Of a stretch of DNA of 64,000 nucleotides, positions 1 through 9,582 are shown piece by piece. Where the stretch lies: contig NZ_FNSU01000001.1 of assembly GCF_900105325.1 (NCBI RefSeq), positions 868,001-932,000 on the forward strand, read 5' to 3'. Within the stretch, counting starts at the first letter, position 1; each line of letters begins with the position of its first letter. Source of the stretch: Pseudomonas marginalis. Lineage in GTDB: Bacteria; Pseudomonadota; Gammaproteobacteria; Pseudomonadales; Pseudomonadaceae. The translations under genes were made by a program, and so were the position numbers. The notes below the pieces were generated by a model that made no database searches, had not been told where the DNA came from, and was given only the letters and a program-made list of their open reading frames with translations.

Positions 1-137
1 CTACCTACCGCCGTGAGTTCGCCCTGCATGCGGGTCAACCCGGCGGTAGACGGCTTGGTCGGCTCGTTTTCGAACATCTGGCAAGCGGCGAACACAGGAA
101 GCAAGGCAAACAGGGCGAGGGTACGGGCGGCACGCAT
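1..137 (-). CDS. Small lipoprotein, N-terminal part only (cut by window edge)
   Basis: Reading leftwards from the ATG at 137, the frame is open to the window edge. It begins with a short positive stretch (MRAARTLALFALL) followed by a hydrophobic core and a lipobox-like FAAC, so the product is probably a lipid-anchored protein in the cell envelope. Only 45 codons are visible. The residues after the lipobox (MFENEPTKPSTAG) are hydrophilic linker. The start is supported by a purine-rich GGAGA stretch about 7 bases upstream. No domain can be assigned from this fragment. Confidence 0.7.
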   Translation of the reverse strand, partial: MRAARTLALFALLPVFAACQMFENEPTKPSTAGLTRMQGELTAVG

Positions 138-233
138 GATCGGGTCTCCAGACAAGTGCCGCCACGTTACGCAGGCTGGCGTTGCATCACAACCCCGCAG
201 CCCTGCTTCAGGCAATTCTTACAATGGTTACAT

Positions 234-833
234 TCAGCCAACAATAAATGTCTGGCCGGTCTGTAAGCCTTCCACGCTTTTTGCATAGGCCAATCCCACA
301 TCGGCCCCCGGAACCGGTTTATAGCCACGGAAGTACGGTGCGTAGCTGCCCATGGCCTCCACCAGCACGGTCGGGCTCACGGAGTTGATGCGTAGCCCCC
401 GTGGCAATTCGATTGCCGCGGCTTTGATGAACGCGTCGAGTGCGCCATTGACCAGCGCAGCCGAAGCGCCAGTACGGATCGGGTCACGGTTGAGAATGCC
501 ACTGGTGAAGGTGAACGACGCGCCGTCGTTGGCATACTCGCGGCCGATCAACAGTAGGTTGACCTGGCCCATCAGCTTGTCACGCAGGCCCAGTTCAAAG
601 TCGCTTTCGCCCATATCCCCCAGCGCCACGAAATTCACGTTGCCTGCAGTGCAGACAAGTGCATCGAATTTGCCGGTCTGCTCGAACAGGTTGCGGATCG
701 AGGTGCTGTCGCTGATATCCACCTGGAAGTCGCCGCTGCTGCGGCCAATGCTGATCACTTCGTGACGCTGGGCCAGTTCGGCCTTGACTGCCGAGCCGAC
801 GGTGCCACTGGCGCCAATCAATAGGATTTTCAT
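234..833 (-). CDS. Short-chain dehydrogenase/reductase (SDR) family protein, atypical active site
   Basis: This is a 199-residue Rossmann-fold protein. The nucleotide-binding loop GASGTVG is at residues 7-13 and the CTAGN motif (equivalent of NNAG) at 61-65. A Ser of the catalytic type is at 111 (FTSGIL). The place where classical SDRs carry YxxxK instead reads ALVNG (about 125-130), so the catalytic Tyr and Lys seem replaced by Ala and Asn. It is about 50 residues shorter than typical classical SDRs. It is divergent from a LysR regulator gene and may be its target. Substrate is unknown; the missing YxxxK makes a normal alcohol dehydrogenase role doubtful. Confidence 0.85.
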   Translation of the reverse strand: MKILLIGASGTVGSAVKAELAQRHEVISIGRSSGDFQVDISDSTSIRNLFEQTGKFDALVCTAGNVNFVALGDMGESDFELGLRDKLMGQVNLLLIGREYANDGASFTFTSGILNRDPIRTGASAALVNGALDAFIKAAAIELPRGLRINSVSPTVLVEAMGSYAPYFRGYKPVPGADVGLAYAKSVEGLQTGQTFIVG

Positions 834-860
834 GGTGCTGTTCCTCTGGGTTTCTCAGGA

Positions 861-964
861 ACTGTAGGAGCGGGCTTGCCCGCGAAAAACGCAAAAGCGC
901 CGCTGTGTACCAGGCTGAGCGCGTTATCGTTGACGATTTTCGCGAGCAAGCTCGCTCCTACAGT
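861..964. repeat. REPIN: inverted pair of REP sequences
   Basis: Two REP-type palindromes face each other: GTAGGAGCGGGCTTGCCCGC near 863 and the partner CGAGCAAGCTCGCTCCTAC ending near 962, separated by a non-palindromic spacer. This is the usual REP doublet of fluorescent pseudomonads. It fills most of the divergent gap between the SDR and LysR genes. Confidence 0.85.
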
Positions 965-1051
965 AGGGGGGTAGGCATCAAGTCTAGGGTGGCTTTTCAG
1001 ACGGATAAACGTGCTAATAGGCAACCTTTGGTTTTCAAATGGAAACAGTCC

Positions 1052-1960
1052 ATGAGCGAGATGGATGACCTGGCGGCCTTTGCCGTACTGATTGAAGCCG
1101 GCAGTTTTACCGTGGCGGCCGAGCAACTGGGTTGCAGTAAGGGCCAGCTGTCCAAGCGCATCAGCCATTTGGAGGCACAGTTCAGCGTGGTCTTGCTGCA
1201 CCGCACCACACGCAGGCTCAGCCTGACCGCCGCCGGTGCGGCGCTGTTGCCCCAGGCGCAAGCGCTGGTGGTGCAGGTGGATCGCGCCCGACAGGCATTG
1301 GCGCGTCTCAAGGACGATTTGGCCGGGCCTGTGCGTATGACGGTTCCGGTTTCATTAGGGGAAACCTTCTTCGATGGTTTGTTGCTGGAGTTTTCCAAGC
1401 AGTATCCACAGGTGCAGATCGAGCTGGAGCTCAACAACAGCTACCGAGACCTGGCGCGAGACGGCTTTGACCTGGGGGTGCGCTCGGGGGCGATTGAAAA
1501 CGAGCGTCTGGTGGCCAGGCCGCTGCTGGCCTGGCACGAGATGACCTGTGCCAGTCCCGCTTACCTGGAGCAACATGGCGAGCCACTGACCCCTGGGGAT
1601 CTTGCGGCGCACACCTGTTTACTCAACAGCCACTACAGCGGTCGCGAGGAATGGCTGTATCACCAGCAGCACGAGTTGTTGCGGGTGAGGGTGAGCGGCA
1701 CCTTTGCCTCCAACCATTACAACTTGCTGAAGAAGGCTGCCCTGGTCGGTGCCGGTATCGCCCGCTTGCCGTCCTACGTGCTGCCGACGGAATTGGCTGA
1801 CGGCCGATTGTGTTGGCTACTGCGTGATTACCAGACGCGGAGTATGCCGATGTACCTGGTCCATCCTTATCAAGGCGGCCTGCCGAGACGTACCCAAGTA
1901 TTGGCCGACTACCTGGTGGACTGGTTCAAGCGCAGCGGCGAGGCACTGGATCGGCTTTAA
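1052..1960 (+). CDS. LysR-family transcriptional regulator
   Basis: A 302-residue protein with the LysR layout: an N-terminal winged helix-turn-helix (FTVAAEQLGCSKGQLSKRISHLE, roughly residues 18-40, then RTTRRLSLTAAG) and a C-terminal substrate-binding domain. The open frame extends upstream to 905, but that part lies inside a REP palindrome and is not coding. I chose ATG 1052; an in-frame ATG at 1061 would remove three residues. It is divergent from the SDR gene at 234-833, the usual position of a LysR target. The inducer is unknown. Confidence 0.9.
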   Translation: MSEMDDLAAFAVLIEAGSFTVAAEQLGCSKGQLSKRISHLEAQFSVVLLHRTTRRLSLTAAGAALLPQAQALVVQVDRARQALARLKDDLAGPVRMTVPVSLGETFFDGLLLEFSKQYPQVQIELELNNSYRDLARDGFDLGVRSGAIENERLVARPLLAWHEMTCASPAYLEQHGEPLTPGDLAAHTCLLNSHYSGREEWLYHQQHELLRVRVSGTFASNHYNLLKKAALVGAGIARLPSYVLPTELADGRLCWLLRDYQTRSMPMYLVHPYQGGLPRRTQVLADYLVDWFKRSGEALDRL

Positions 1961-2442
1961 CGGTAGCGGCGCGCAATCAGGTGGTCGATGGACAGGCTGC
2001 CCGGGCCTTTGGCGACCAACAGCAACAGCAGCGCCATCCAGGTGCCGTGGGTGGGGTAGGCGTCCGGGTACACGAACAACTGAATGACCAGGGTCATGCC
2101 GATCAAGGCCAGGGCTGAGAAGCGCGTGGCCAGGCCCACCAGGATCAGCACCGGGAAAAAGTGCTCGGCAAACGCCGCCATGTGCGCGGCGACTTCCGGC
2201 GACAGCAACGGCACGCGGTATTCACTGCGAAACAGCGGCAATGTCGAGGCGGCGAGTTTGGGGGTACCGAATTCGAACGTGCCGTTGATCAGGTCAATGG
2301 CAAGGCCTTCGACCTTGGTTTGCCCGGACTTCCAGAACACTGCCGCAATGGAGAAGCGCGCAATAAACGCGATCAGGCTGTAAGGGATTTTCTCGAAAAG
2401 CGCGATGGCCTGCTTGATCAGACACGAAGCGGAAGTGTTCAT
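1957..2442 (-). CDS. DoxX-family membrane protein of the bufferin operon
   Basis: A 161-residue inner-membrane protein with about four hydrophobic segments, typical of DoxX-like proteins (IARFSIAAVFWKSGQTKVEG near the N-terminus, then two central helices and a C-terminal helix near LLLLLVAKGPG). The frame could start at 2508, but ATG 2442 overlaps the stop of the upstream bufC-like gene by 4 bases, indicating translational coupling. It is the last gene of bufA-bufB-bufC-DoxX, where DoxX proteins are often encoded. Its role is not settled; a redox or membrane-partner function is an inference. Confidence 0.85.
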   Translation of the reverse strand: MNTSASCLIKQAIALFEKIPYSLIAFIARFSIAAVFWKSGQTKVEGLAIDLINGTFEFGTPKLAASTLPLFRSEYRVPLLSPEVAAHMAAFAEHFFPVLILVGLATRFSALALIGMTLVIQLFVYPDAYPTHGTWMALLLLLVAKGPGSLSIDHLIARRYR

Positions 2443-3215
2443 GGTGATACCTGTTGTTCTGGGAGCAGATGAGTGAGTGCGTCGTGGTTGATCAGCAGCG
2501 TGAGGCATTGGTGCAGGTCGAACTCGGCGCTGGCCTCGAGGGCATTGGCGACGGCCATTTCCAGTGCCGAGCCTTGTTTCAGGCTATTGATAAAGGCGAC
2601 CGAGCCGCCGTCGATGGCGAAGACCTTGACGCTCAACCCTTGGCGCAACACCAGCGCGCCTTGGGCATGCCAGGGATCGAGAGTGACCAGGGCGCCCTCG
2701 GTCTGGTGGGCCGCCCATACCGCAACCACTGCGTAGGCGGAGTTCAATGTGCCAACGCACGGGTGCAGTTGCAGATGCAGCGCCCCCGGCTTCGTGTGGG
2801 CTTGCAGTTGCTGCAGAACGGCTTGCGGATCCACCACGGCTGTATCAGCTGCGTGATAAGCGCGAACCCGCAAGCGTTCCAACCGGGCGACATCGGCCAG
2901 GTAGGGCACGCTGGCGGCCGGTTCAAAACCTTGGATAAAGTCGGCGAATGTGCCGCCGTACTCGCTGATCAGCGGGCTGGCGGGCGGGGATGCCTGGACG
3001 AAAATGCCGGCCATGGCGCGGAAAAATTCATCGCCGACCAATTGCGCCGTTACGGGAAAAGCCGTTGCCAGCACATTGATCAACGAACTGTGAACATTGT
3101 TGCGATACACCGCAAAACGACTGGCCGGGTCGGCCCCGTTGCTGCTGAACAGGCCGTCGGGGCAAGGTTGGCCGGGCGCCAGCAAGGCGCTGGAAAAGGC
3201 GTCGTGAAGGCTCAT
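2439..3215 (-). CDS. bufC: BufC-like partner protein (DUF2063 family)
   Basis: A 258-residue protein of the DUF2063 family, whose N-terminal part is annotated as DNA-binding by fold similarity (FAVYRNNVHSSLINVLATAF, residues about 34-53, then a PVTAQLVGDEFF segment). Members accompany DUF692/MNIO enzymes and are thought to present the precursor peptide to the enzyme. Its start overlaps the end of the MNIO gene by 4 bases, and its stop overlaps the DoxX start, so all three are coupled. The family call is firm; the recruitment role is established knowledge for homologues, not shown here. Confidence 0.88.
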   Translation of the reverse strand: MSLHDAFSSALLAPGQPCPDGLFSSNGADPASRFAVYRNNVHSSLINVLATAFPVTAQLVGDEFFRAMAGIFVQASPPASPLISEYGGTFADFIQGFEPAASVPYLADVARLERLRVRAYHAADTAVVDPQAVLQQLQAHTKPGALHLQLHPCVGTLNSAYAVVAVWAAHQTEGALVTLDPWHAQGALVLRQGLSVKVFAIDGGSVAFINSLKQGSALEMAVANALEASAEFDLHQCLTLLINHDALTHLLPEQQVSP

Positions 3216-4090
3216 GGGTGGACCTGCGATAAGTACCGTTCAGCCTGCTGGGCTTCTGCGCATAGCACGCTGAAGGCCGGTACTTGGTTGTCGCGCTCGA
3301 TCAGGGTTGCGACCGGGCCCGTCAGCGCGAGCACGTGTTCGTACAGCAGCCACACCGCGTTATCGATGGGCGCGCCGTGGTCATCGATCAGCAGGCGATC
3401 GCCCAGGCTGTCGGTGTCTTCGGCGAAGCCGGCCAGATGAATCTCACCCACGGCGCGCAATGGTAGGGCGTGGATGTAGGCCAGAGGGTCGCGCTGGTGG
3501 TTGATGCACGACACGTAGACGTTGTTCACGTCCAGCAGCAGGCCGCAGCCGGTGCGGCGGATGATCTCGCTGATGAAGTCGGTCTCGTCCAGGGTCGAGC
3601 GCTGGAACTGCAGGTAGGTCGATGGGGTCTCCAGCAGCATCGGCCGCTTGAGGGTGCTCTGTACCTGGTCGACGTGCTCGCACACTCGACTCAAGGTGGT
3701 GGCGTCATAAGCCAGGGGCAGCAGGTCGTTGAGGAACACCGGGCCGTGGCTGGACCAGGCCAGGTGTTCCGAAAATGAGTGGGGTTGGTAGCGTTCGATC
3801 AGTGCGGCCAAGCGTCCCAGGTGCTCACGGTTGAGCGGGCCTTCGCCACCGATGGACAGGCCCACGCCGTGCAACGACAGGGGGTAACGTTCGCGAATCA
3901 ACCCCAGGTAGTGATGAAACGGGCCGCCGGCCACCATGTAGTTTTCGGCGTGCACTTCAAAAAAACCGATGTCGGGCGAAGTATCGAGCACTTCATTGAA
4001 GTGCTCGTGCTTCAGCCCCAGCCCGGTCCGATAGGGGAGCCCGGGCATCTGAATCGGTGAGACTGCGGGTAGGAGTGAAAGCGTCATCAT
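3212..4090 (-). CDS. bufB: MNIO-family enzyme (DUF692), bufferin-modifying BufB
   Basis: A 292-residue DUF692 protein, now called multinuclear non-heme iron oxidative enzymes (MNIO). Family landmarks are visible in order: GLGLKHEHF near the N-terminus, FFEVHAENYM, LHGVGLSIGG, SFSEHLAWS, LLLDVNNVYVS and EIHLAGF, which supply the His, Asp and Glu ligands of a TIM-barrel iron site. In characterised systems such enzymes modify cysteines of a precursor peptide. It lies 22 bases after the bufA-like precursor gene and overlaps bufC, so the precursor next door is its likely substrate. Confidence 0.92.
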   Translation of the reverse strand: MMTLSLLPAVSPIQMPGLPYRTGLGLKHEHFNEVLDTSPDIGFFEVHAENYMVAGGPFHHYLGLIRERYPLSLHGVGLSIGGEGPLNREHLGRLAALIERYQPHSFSEHLAWSSHGPVFLNDLLPLAYDATTLSRVCEHVDQVQSTLKRPMLLETPSTYLQFQRSTLDETDFISEIIRRTGCGLLLDVNNVYVSCINHQRDPLAYIHALPLRAVGEIHLAGFAEDTDSLGDRLLIDDHGAPIDNAVWLLYEHVLALTGPVATLIERDNQVPAFSVLCAEAQQAERYLSQVHP

Positions 4091-4112
4091 CCGTACTCAG
4101 GCCAGGCAGGGG

Positions 4113-4409
4113 TCAGGACTTGGCGGTGAAGGCGGCTTCCTGGCCGAAGCCGGTCGGCGAGGTGGAACTTGGGGTTTGGGTGCAGGTGCCGGCCGGGACC
4201 AGTTTCCAGGCGTTGGCCTGATCCTTGGTCTTCGAGGTGCCGGCGCAGGACGTGCCGGCACCGGCGGCGCAATCGTTCTTGCCGGCTTCAGCGACGCCGA
4301 AGCATTTCTGCATGTCGTCGGCAGCGTGGGCGGTGGTGGTCAGGGCGGACAGGCTCAAGGCCGAACTCAGGGCGAGGACGAGGCTAGCGGCGGACAGTTT
4401 GGTGGTCAT
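4113..4409 (-). CDS. bufA: Bufferin-type precursor peptide (DUF2282), BufA
   Basis: A 98-residue exported peptide. Residues 1-34 form a Sec signal peptide ending in TTAHA; the core follows as ADDMQKCFGVAEAGKNDC and carries four cysteines (KCFG, NDCA, TSCAG, GTCT). This is the DUF2282 pattern. ATG 4409 is preceded by GGAGATCC and gives an N-terminus that makes sense; the frame is open further upstream but passes through a REP palindrome. It is the first gene of the operon with the MNIO enzyme. Homologous bufferins are periplasmic peptides with modified Cys that bind copper; copper binding here is inferred from family and context. Confidence 0.9.
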   Translation of the reverse strand: MTTKLSAASLVLALSSALSLSALTTTAHAADDMQKCFGVAEAGKNDCAAGAGTSCAGTSKTKDQANAWKLVPAGTCTQTPSSTSPTGFGQEAAFTAKS

Positions 4410-4436
4410 GGTGGATCTCCAGCAGTAGGTTGAAGA

Positions 4437-4454
4437 GCAGGCTTGAATGCCTGC
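4437..4454. promoter_or_regulatory. Inverted repeat in the bufA 5' leader
   Basis: GCAGGC and GCCTGC form a perfect 6-bp inverted repeat around TTGAAT, about 28 bases before the bufA start codon. It may be an RNA hairpin in the leader or an operator half-pair. Further upstream the bufA strand reads TGTAACGAAC near 4487-4496, which resembles an ECF-sigma -35 element, but I could not place a matching -10 with confidence. Confidence 0.35.
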
Positions 4455-4526
4455 TTGCACCACTAGAGGCGGGAGGGGGATGTTCGTTACAAGGTCAGAC
4501 GAAATAATTTCAAACAATGCAAAAAA

Positions 4527-4556
4527 ATGTGGGAGGGAACTTGCTCCCTCCCACAT
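4527..4556. repeat. Single REP palindrome between livF and bufA
   Basis: ATGTGGGAGGGAAC and TTGCTCCCTCCCACAT make a near-perfect palindrome with a long GC-rich stem. It belongs to the same REP family as the elements near 17.2 and 53.2 kb. It lies between the bufA promoter region and the 3' end of livF. Confidence 0.8.
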
Positions 4557-4584
4557 GAGATCCGGCTTATCCAGCAACCGTCTC

Positions 4585-5286
4585 TTAGCCGCCCAGGTAC
4601 GCCTCACGTACCTTCGGATCGGTCAGCAGCTGCTCGCCAGTGCCCTGCATCACCACCCGGCCGTTTTCCAGCACATAGGCACGGTCAGCGATCTTCAGCG
4701 CCTGGTTGGCGTTCTGCTCCACGAGGAACACCGTTACACCGTCCTTGCGCAGCTGTTCGATGATGTCGAAGATCTGCTGGATGATGATCGGTGCCAGGCC
4801 CAGGGAGGGTTCGTCCAACAGCAACAGCTTGGGCTTGCTCATCAGCGCCCGGCCGATGGCGAGCATTTGCTGCTCGCCGCCGGACATGGTGCCGCCGCGC
4901 TGGCTGAAGCGCTCCTTGAGGCGAGGGAACAGGTGCAGCACCTTGTCCATTTGCTCCTGGTAGTCGCCCTTGTCGGTGAAGAACCCGCCCATGGCCAGGT
5001 TTTCTTCCACGGTCAGGCGCGAGAATATCCGCCGGCCTTCCGGCACCACGGCAATGCTCTTGCGCATGATGTGCGACGACTGCTGGCCCACCAGCTCTTC
5101 ACCCATGTAGCGGATGCTGCCGCTGTGGGCCTGCGGCGAGCCGCACAAGGTCATCAGCAAGGTCGACTTGCCGGCGCCGTTGGCGCCGATCAGCGTGACG
5201 ATCTCACCCTGGCGCACTTCCACGTTGACGCTGTGCAGGGCCTGGATCTTGCCGTAGAAAGTGGAAACGTTTTCGAATTGCAGCAT
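4585..5286 (-). CDS. livF: Branched-chain amino acid ABC transporter ATP-binding protein LivF/BraG
   Basis: A 233-residue ABC ATPase. Walker A is GANGAGKST (about residues 33-41), the signature is MSGGEQQMLAIGRALM, and Walker B is LLLLDEPSLGL. The VPEGRRIFSRLTVEENL segment and LFPRLKER are typical of LivF. It powers uptake of leucine, isoleucine and valine together with LivG, acting at the cytoplasmic face of the inner membrane. It is the last gene of braC-D-E-F-G, one base after livG, and is followed by a REP palindrome. Confidence 0.95.
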   Translation of the reverse strand: MLQFENVSTFYGKIQALHSVNVEVRQGEIVTLIGANGAGKSTLLMTLCGSPQAHSGSIRYMGEELVGQQSSHIMRKSIAVVPEGRRIFSRLTVEENLAMGGFFTDKGDYQEQMDKVLHLFPRLKERFSQRGGTMSGGEQQMLAIGRALMSKPKLLLLDEPSLGLAPIIIQQIFDIIEQLRKDGVTVFLVEQNANQALKIADRAYVLENGRVVMQGTGEQLLTDPKVREAYLGG

Positions 5287-5287
5287 T

Positions 5288-6051
5288 TTACGCTTCCCCC
5301 AGATAGGCTTTGATCACTTCAGGATTGTCACGGATCTGCTCCGGCGTCCCGTCCGCCAGCGGCGTGCCCTGGTTGATCACCACGATATGGTCGGAAATGC
5401 TCATGACCAGTTTCATGTCGTGTTCGATCAACAGCACCGTGGCGTTGTTTTCCTCACGCAACACGCCGATCAGCGCCTTGAGGTCTTCGGTTTCCTTGGG
5501 GTTCAGGCCGGCGGCCGGTTCGTCGAGCATCAGGATCCGCGGGCGGGTCATCATGCAGCGGGCGATTTCCAGGCGACGTTGCTGACCATAGGCCAGGGTG
5601 CCGGCGGGGCGGTTGGCGAACTCGGTGAGGTTGACCTTGTCCAGCCAGTACGCAGCGTACTCCATGGCCTCGCGCTCGCTCTTGCGGAACGCCGGGGTCT
5701 TGAACAGGCCCGCAAAGAAGTTGGTGTTCAGGTGACGATGCTGGGCGATCAGCAGGTTCTCGACCGCCGTCATGTCCTTGAACAGCCGTACGTTCTGGAA
5801 GGTGCGCACCACGCCCTTGCGGGCGATCTCGTGACCGGCCAGGCCCTGGATCGGCTGGCCGTCCAGCAGGATGCTGCCGCCACTCGGCTTGTAGAAACCG
5901 GTGAGGCAGTTGAACACCGTGGTCTTGCCGGCGCCGTTGGGGCCGATCAGAGCAACCACCTGTTTCTCTTTCACGGTCAGGGCGACGCCGTTGACCGCCA
6001 GCAAGCCGCCGAAGCGCATGCTCAAGTTTTCGACTTTCAGGATCTCGCGGC

Positions 6052-6055
<4 letters not shown>
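5288..6055 (-). CDS. livG: Branched-chain amino acid ABC transporter ATP-binding protein LivG/BraF
   Basis: A 255-residue ABC ATPase. Walker A is GPNGAGKTT and the second domain carries YGQQRRLEIARCMM then ILMLDEPAAGLNP (signature and Walker B). The segment FNCLTGFYKPSGG is characteristic of LivG. It pairs with LivF on the LivH-LivM permease. Its ATG overlaps the stop of livM by 4 bases, so translation is probably coupled. Confidence 0.95.
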
Positions 6056-7301
<1,246 letters not shown>

Positions 7302-7305
<4 letters not shown>

Positions 7306-8225
7306 ACTTTCTCAACCTCCGGACGGCCCAGGATGCCGGTCGGACGGAACAACAGCACCAGGACCAACAGGCCGAACGCGACGACGTCCTTGTATTGGTC
7401 GCCGAAAATATCGGCACCAAACGCTTCGGCCACCCCCAGCACCAGGCCGCCGAGCATCGCGCCCGGGATACTGCCGATGCCGCCCAATACCGCTGCGGTA
7501 AAGGCCTTGAGGCCTACCAGGAAACCGGCGTTGGGGTTGATCACGCCGTACTGCATGCTCAGCAGTACCGCCGCGACGGCTGCCAGCGCGGCACCGATCA
7601 CGAAGGTCAGGGCGATGATGTTGTTGGTATTGATGCCCAACAGGTTGGCCATCTTGATGTCTTCGGCGCAGGCCCGGCAGGCGCGCCCCAGACGGGAGCG
7701 GGAGATGAACAGGGTAAGGCCCAGCATGGCCACCAGGGTGACGACGAAGACCAGGATCTGCATGTAGGAAATCAGCACTTCTTCCGCACCGCCCGGACCG
7801 AAGGAGAAGCTCCCCGGGATCAGGTTGGGGATGGATTTATCCTTGGAATCCTGGGACAGCAATACGGTGTTCTGCAGGAAAATCGACATGCCGATGGCGG
7901 AAATCAGCGGGATCAAACGGTTGCTGCCACGCAAGGGACGGTAGGCAACGCGCTCGATACTGTAGCCATAGGCACTGGTTACGACGATCGACGCCAGGAA
8001 CGCGGCGGTCATCAACAGCGGCAGGGAGTGGATACCCATCATGGCCAGCCCGGCGAGGGCAATGAAAGCCACGTAGGAACCAATCATGTATACCTCGCCA
8101 TGGGCGAAGTTGATCATTCCAATGATGCCGTAAACCATTGTGTAGCCAATGGCTATCAAGGCATAGGTGCTGCCAATGGTCAGCCCATTAACCAGCTGTT
8201 GGAAAAAATGATAGATCTCAGGCAT
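7302..8225 (-). CDS. livH: Branched-chain amino acid ABC transporter permease LivH/BraD
   Basis: A 307-residue inner-membrane permease with about eight hydrophobic segments. The N-terminus contains the LivH hallmark NGLTIGSTYALIAIGYTMVYGIIGMINFAHGE split across two helices, and the cytoplasmic loop SRLGRACRACAEDIKMANLLGIN contacts the ATPases. It is the first gene after the intra-operon hairpin that follows the binding-protein gene, 229 bases downstream of it, and overlaps livM by 4 bases. Confidence 0.95.
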
Positions 8226-8407
8226 TACAGCGCTCCTAAAAACCCGATACGCATTTCACTGGTGGAGTCATGTTCCGGCCCCGTGCTGTGTTCTGTGAGC
8301 ACATTTGCACAAAGCGTTTGCCAGCGAACCGCTGGTGACGGTTTTAAGATTTTCAGGTGAGCCAGCGCCCGGATCGCGGGTGACAGGCCCATAAACCTCG
8401 TAAAACA

Positions 8408-8433
8408 AAGCCCACTGCTCTCACAGTGGGCTT
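8408..8433 (-). terminator. Attenuating hairpin between the binding-protein gene and livH
   Basis: A perfect 10-bp inverted repeat (AAGCCCACTG and CAGTGGGCTT, loop of 6) lies 22 bases after the stop of the binding-protein gene. On the transcribed strand it is followed by TTGTTTTA. This is the expected partial terminator that lets the binding protein be made in excess over the membrane components. Confidence 0.8.
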
Positions 8434-8454
8434 GTTGGACCAGTAACGCCTGGC

Positions 8455-9582
8455 TTACTGAGGGGAAACTTCGGTTTTTGGTTTGCCGAAGTGCCATTCG
8501 TAGACCACGAACTTGAAGTCCTTCAGGTCGCCCTTGGCGTCGAAGCTCAGCTCGCCGGTAGGGGTCTTGAAGGTGCCCGCGTGGATGGCTTCGGCCACTT
8601 TTGCGGTGTCTTCGCTCTTGGCGGCCTTGATGCCGCCGGCGATGACTTCAATGGCCGAGTAGGCCGGGAACACGAACGGACCGGTTGGGTCCTGCTTGTT
8701 CTTGGCGAACTCTTCAACGATGGCCTTGTTGGCCGGGTCGGTATCGAAGGATTTAGGCAAGGTCACCAGCAGGCCTTCGGAAGCGCCCTGGGCGATTTGC
8801 GAAATGGAGTCGTTGCCGACACCTTCCGGACCCATGAACTTGGCGTTCAGGCCTTTTTCCTTGGCTTGGCGCAGGATCAGGCCCAGCTCCGGGTGGTAGC
8901 CGCCGTAGTAGACGAAGTCGACGTTGGCTTGCTTGAGCTTCTGGATGATCGAGGAGAAGTCTTTGTCGCCGGCGTTCAGGCCTTCGAAGACGGCAACCTT
9001 GGTGCCTTTCTTCTCTAGGGTCTGTTTGACGGCGGTGGCGATGCCTTCGCCGTATTGCTGCTTGTCATGCAGGACGGCAACGATTTTCGGCTTCACGTGG
9101 TCGGCGATGTAGTTGCCGGCTGCCGGGCCCTGGGCGCTGTCCAGGCCGATGGTGCGGAAGATCAGCTTGTAGCCACGGGCGGTGATTTCCGGGCTGGTGG
9201 CTGCCGGGGTAATCATGATCACGCCTTCGTCTTCATAAATGTCGGACGCTGGCTGAGTGGAGCTGGAGCAGAGGTGACCGACCACGAACTTGACGCCGTC
9301 GTTGACCACTTTGTTGGCTACGGCCACGGCTTGTTTAGGATCGCAGGCGTCGTCGTATTCCTTGGCTTCGAGCATCTTGCCGTCGACGCCGCCCTTGGCG
9401 TTGATGTCGGCGATGGCCTGCTTGGCACCCATGAATTGCATGTCGCCGTATTGCGTTACAGGACCAGTCTTTGGACCGGCGATGCCGATCTTGATGGTGT
9501 CGGCTGCGAACGAATGGCCGGCAACCCCAGCCAGGACCATAGCGGCAAACAGTTTGGAAATCTGCTTAGTAGCCTTATTCAT
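8455..9582 (-). CDS. braC: Branched-chain amino acid periplasmic binding protein BraC/LivJ
   Basis: A 375-residue secreted binding protein. Residues 1-27 form a Sec signal peptide (KLFAAMVLAGVAGHSFA) and the mature protein starts ADTIKIGIAGPKTGPVTQYG, the conserved ligand-facing start of LivJ/BraC. It captures Leu, Ile and Val (and often Ala/Thr in Pseudomonas) in the periplasm and delivers them to the LivHM permease. It is first in the operon and separated from the rest by a hairpin. The ATG is preceded by a GAGTGGAG ribosome-binding site. Confidence 0.95.
   Translation of the reverse strand: MNKATKQISKLFAAMVLAGVAGHSFAADTIKIGIAGPKTGPVTQYGDMQFMGAKQAIADINAKGGVDGKMLEAKEYDDACDPKQAVAVANKVVNDGVKFVVGHLCSSSTQPASDIYEDEGVIMITPAATSPEITARGYKLIFRTIGLDSAQGPAAGNYIADHVKPKIVAVLHDKQQYGEGIATAVKQTLEKKGTKVAVFEGLNAGDKDFSSIIQKLKQANVDFVYYGGYHPELGLILRQAKEKGLNAKFMGPEGVGNDSISQIAQGASEGLLVTLPKSFDTDPANKAIVEEFAKNKQDPTGPFVFPAYSAIEVIAGGIKAAKSEDTAKVAEAIHAGTFKTPTGELSFDAKGDLKDFKFVVYEWHFGKPKTEVSPQ

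Noticed and set aside
905..1051. N-terminal extension of the LysR frame
   Set aside because: This stretch runs through a REPIN, has no LysR similarity, and good starts exist at 1052 and 1061.
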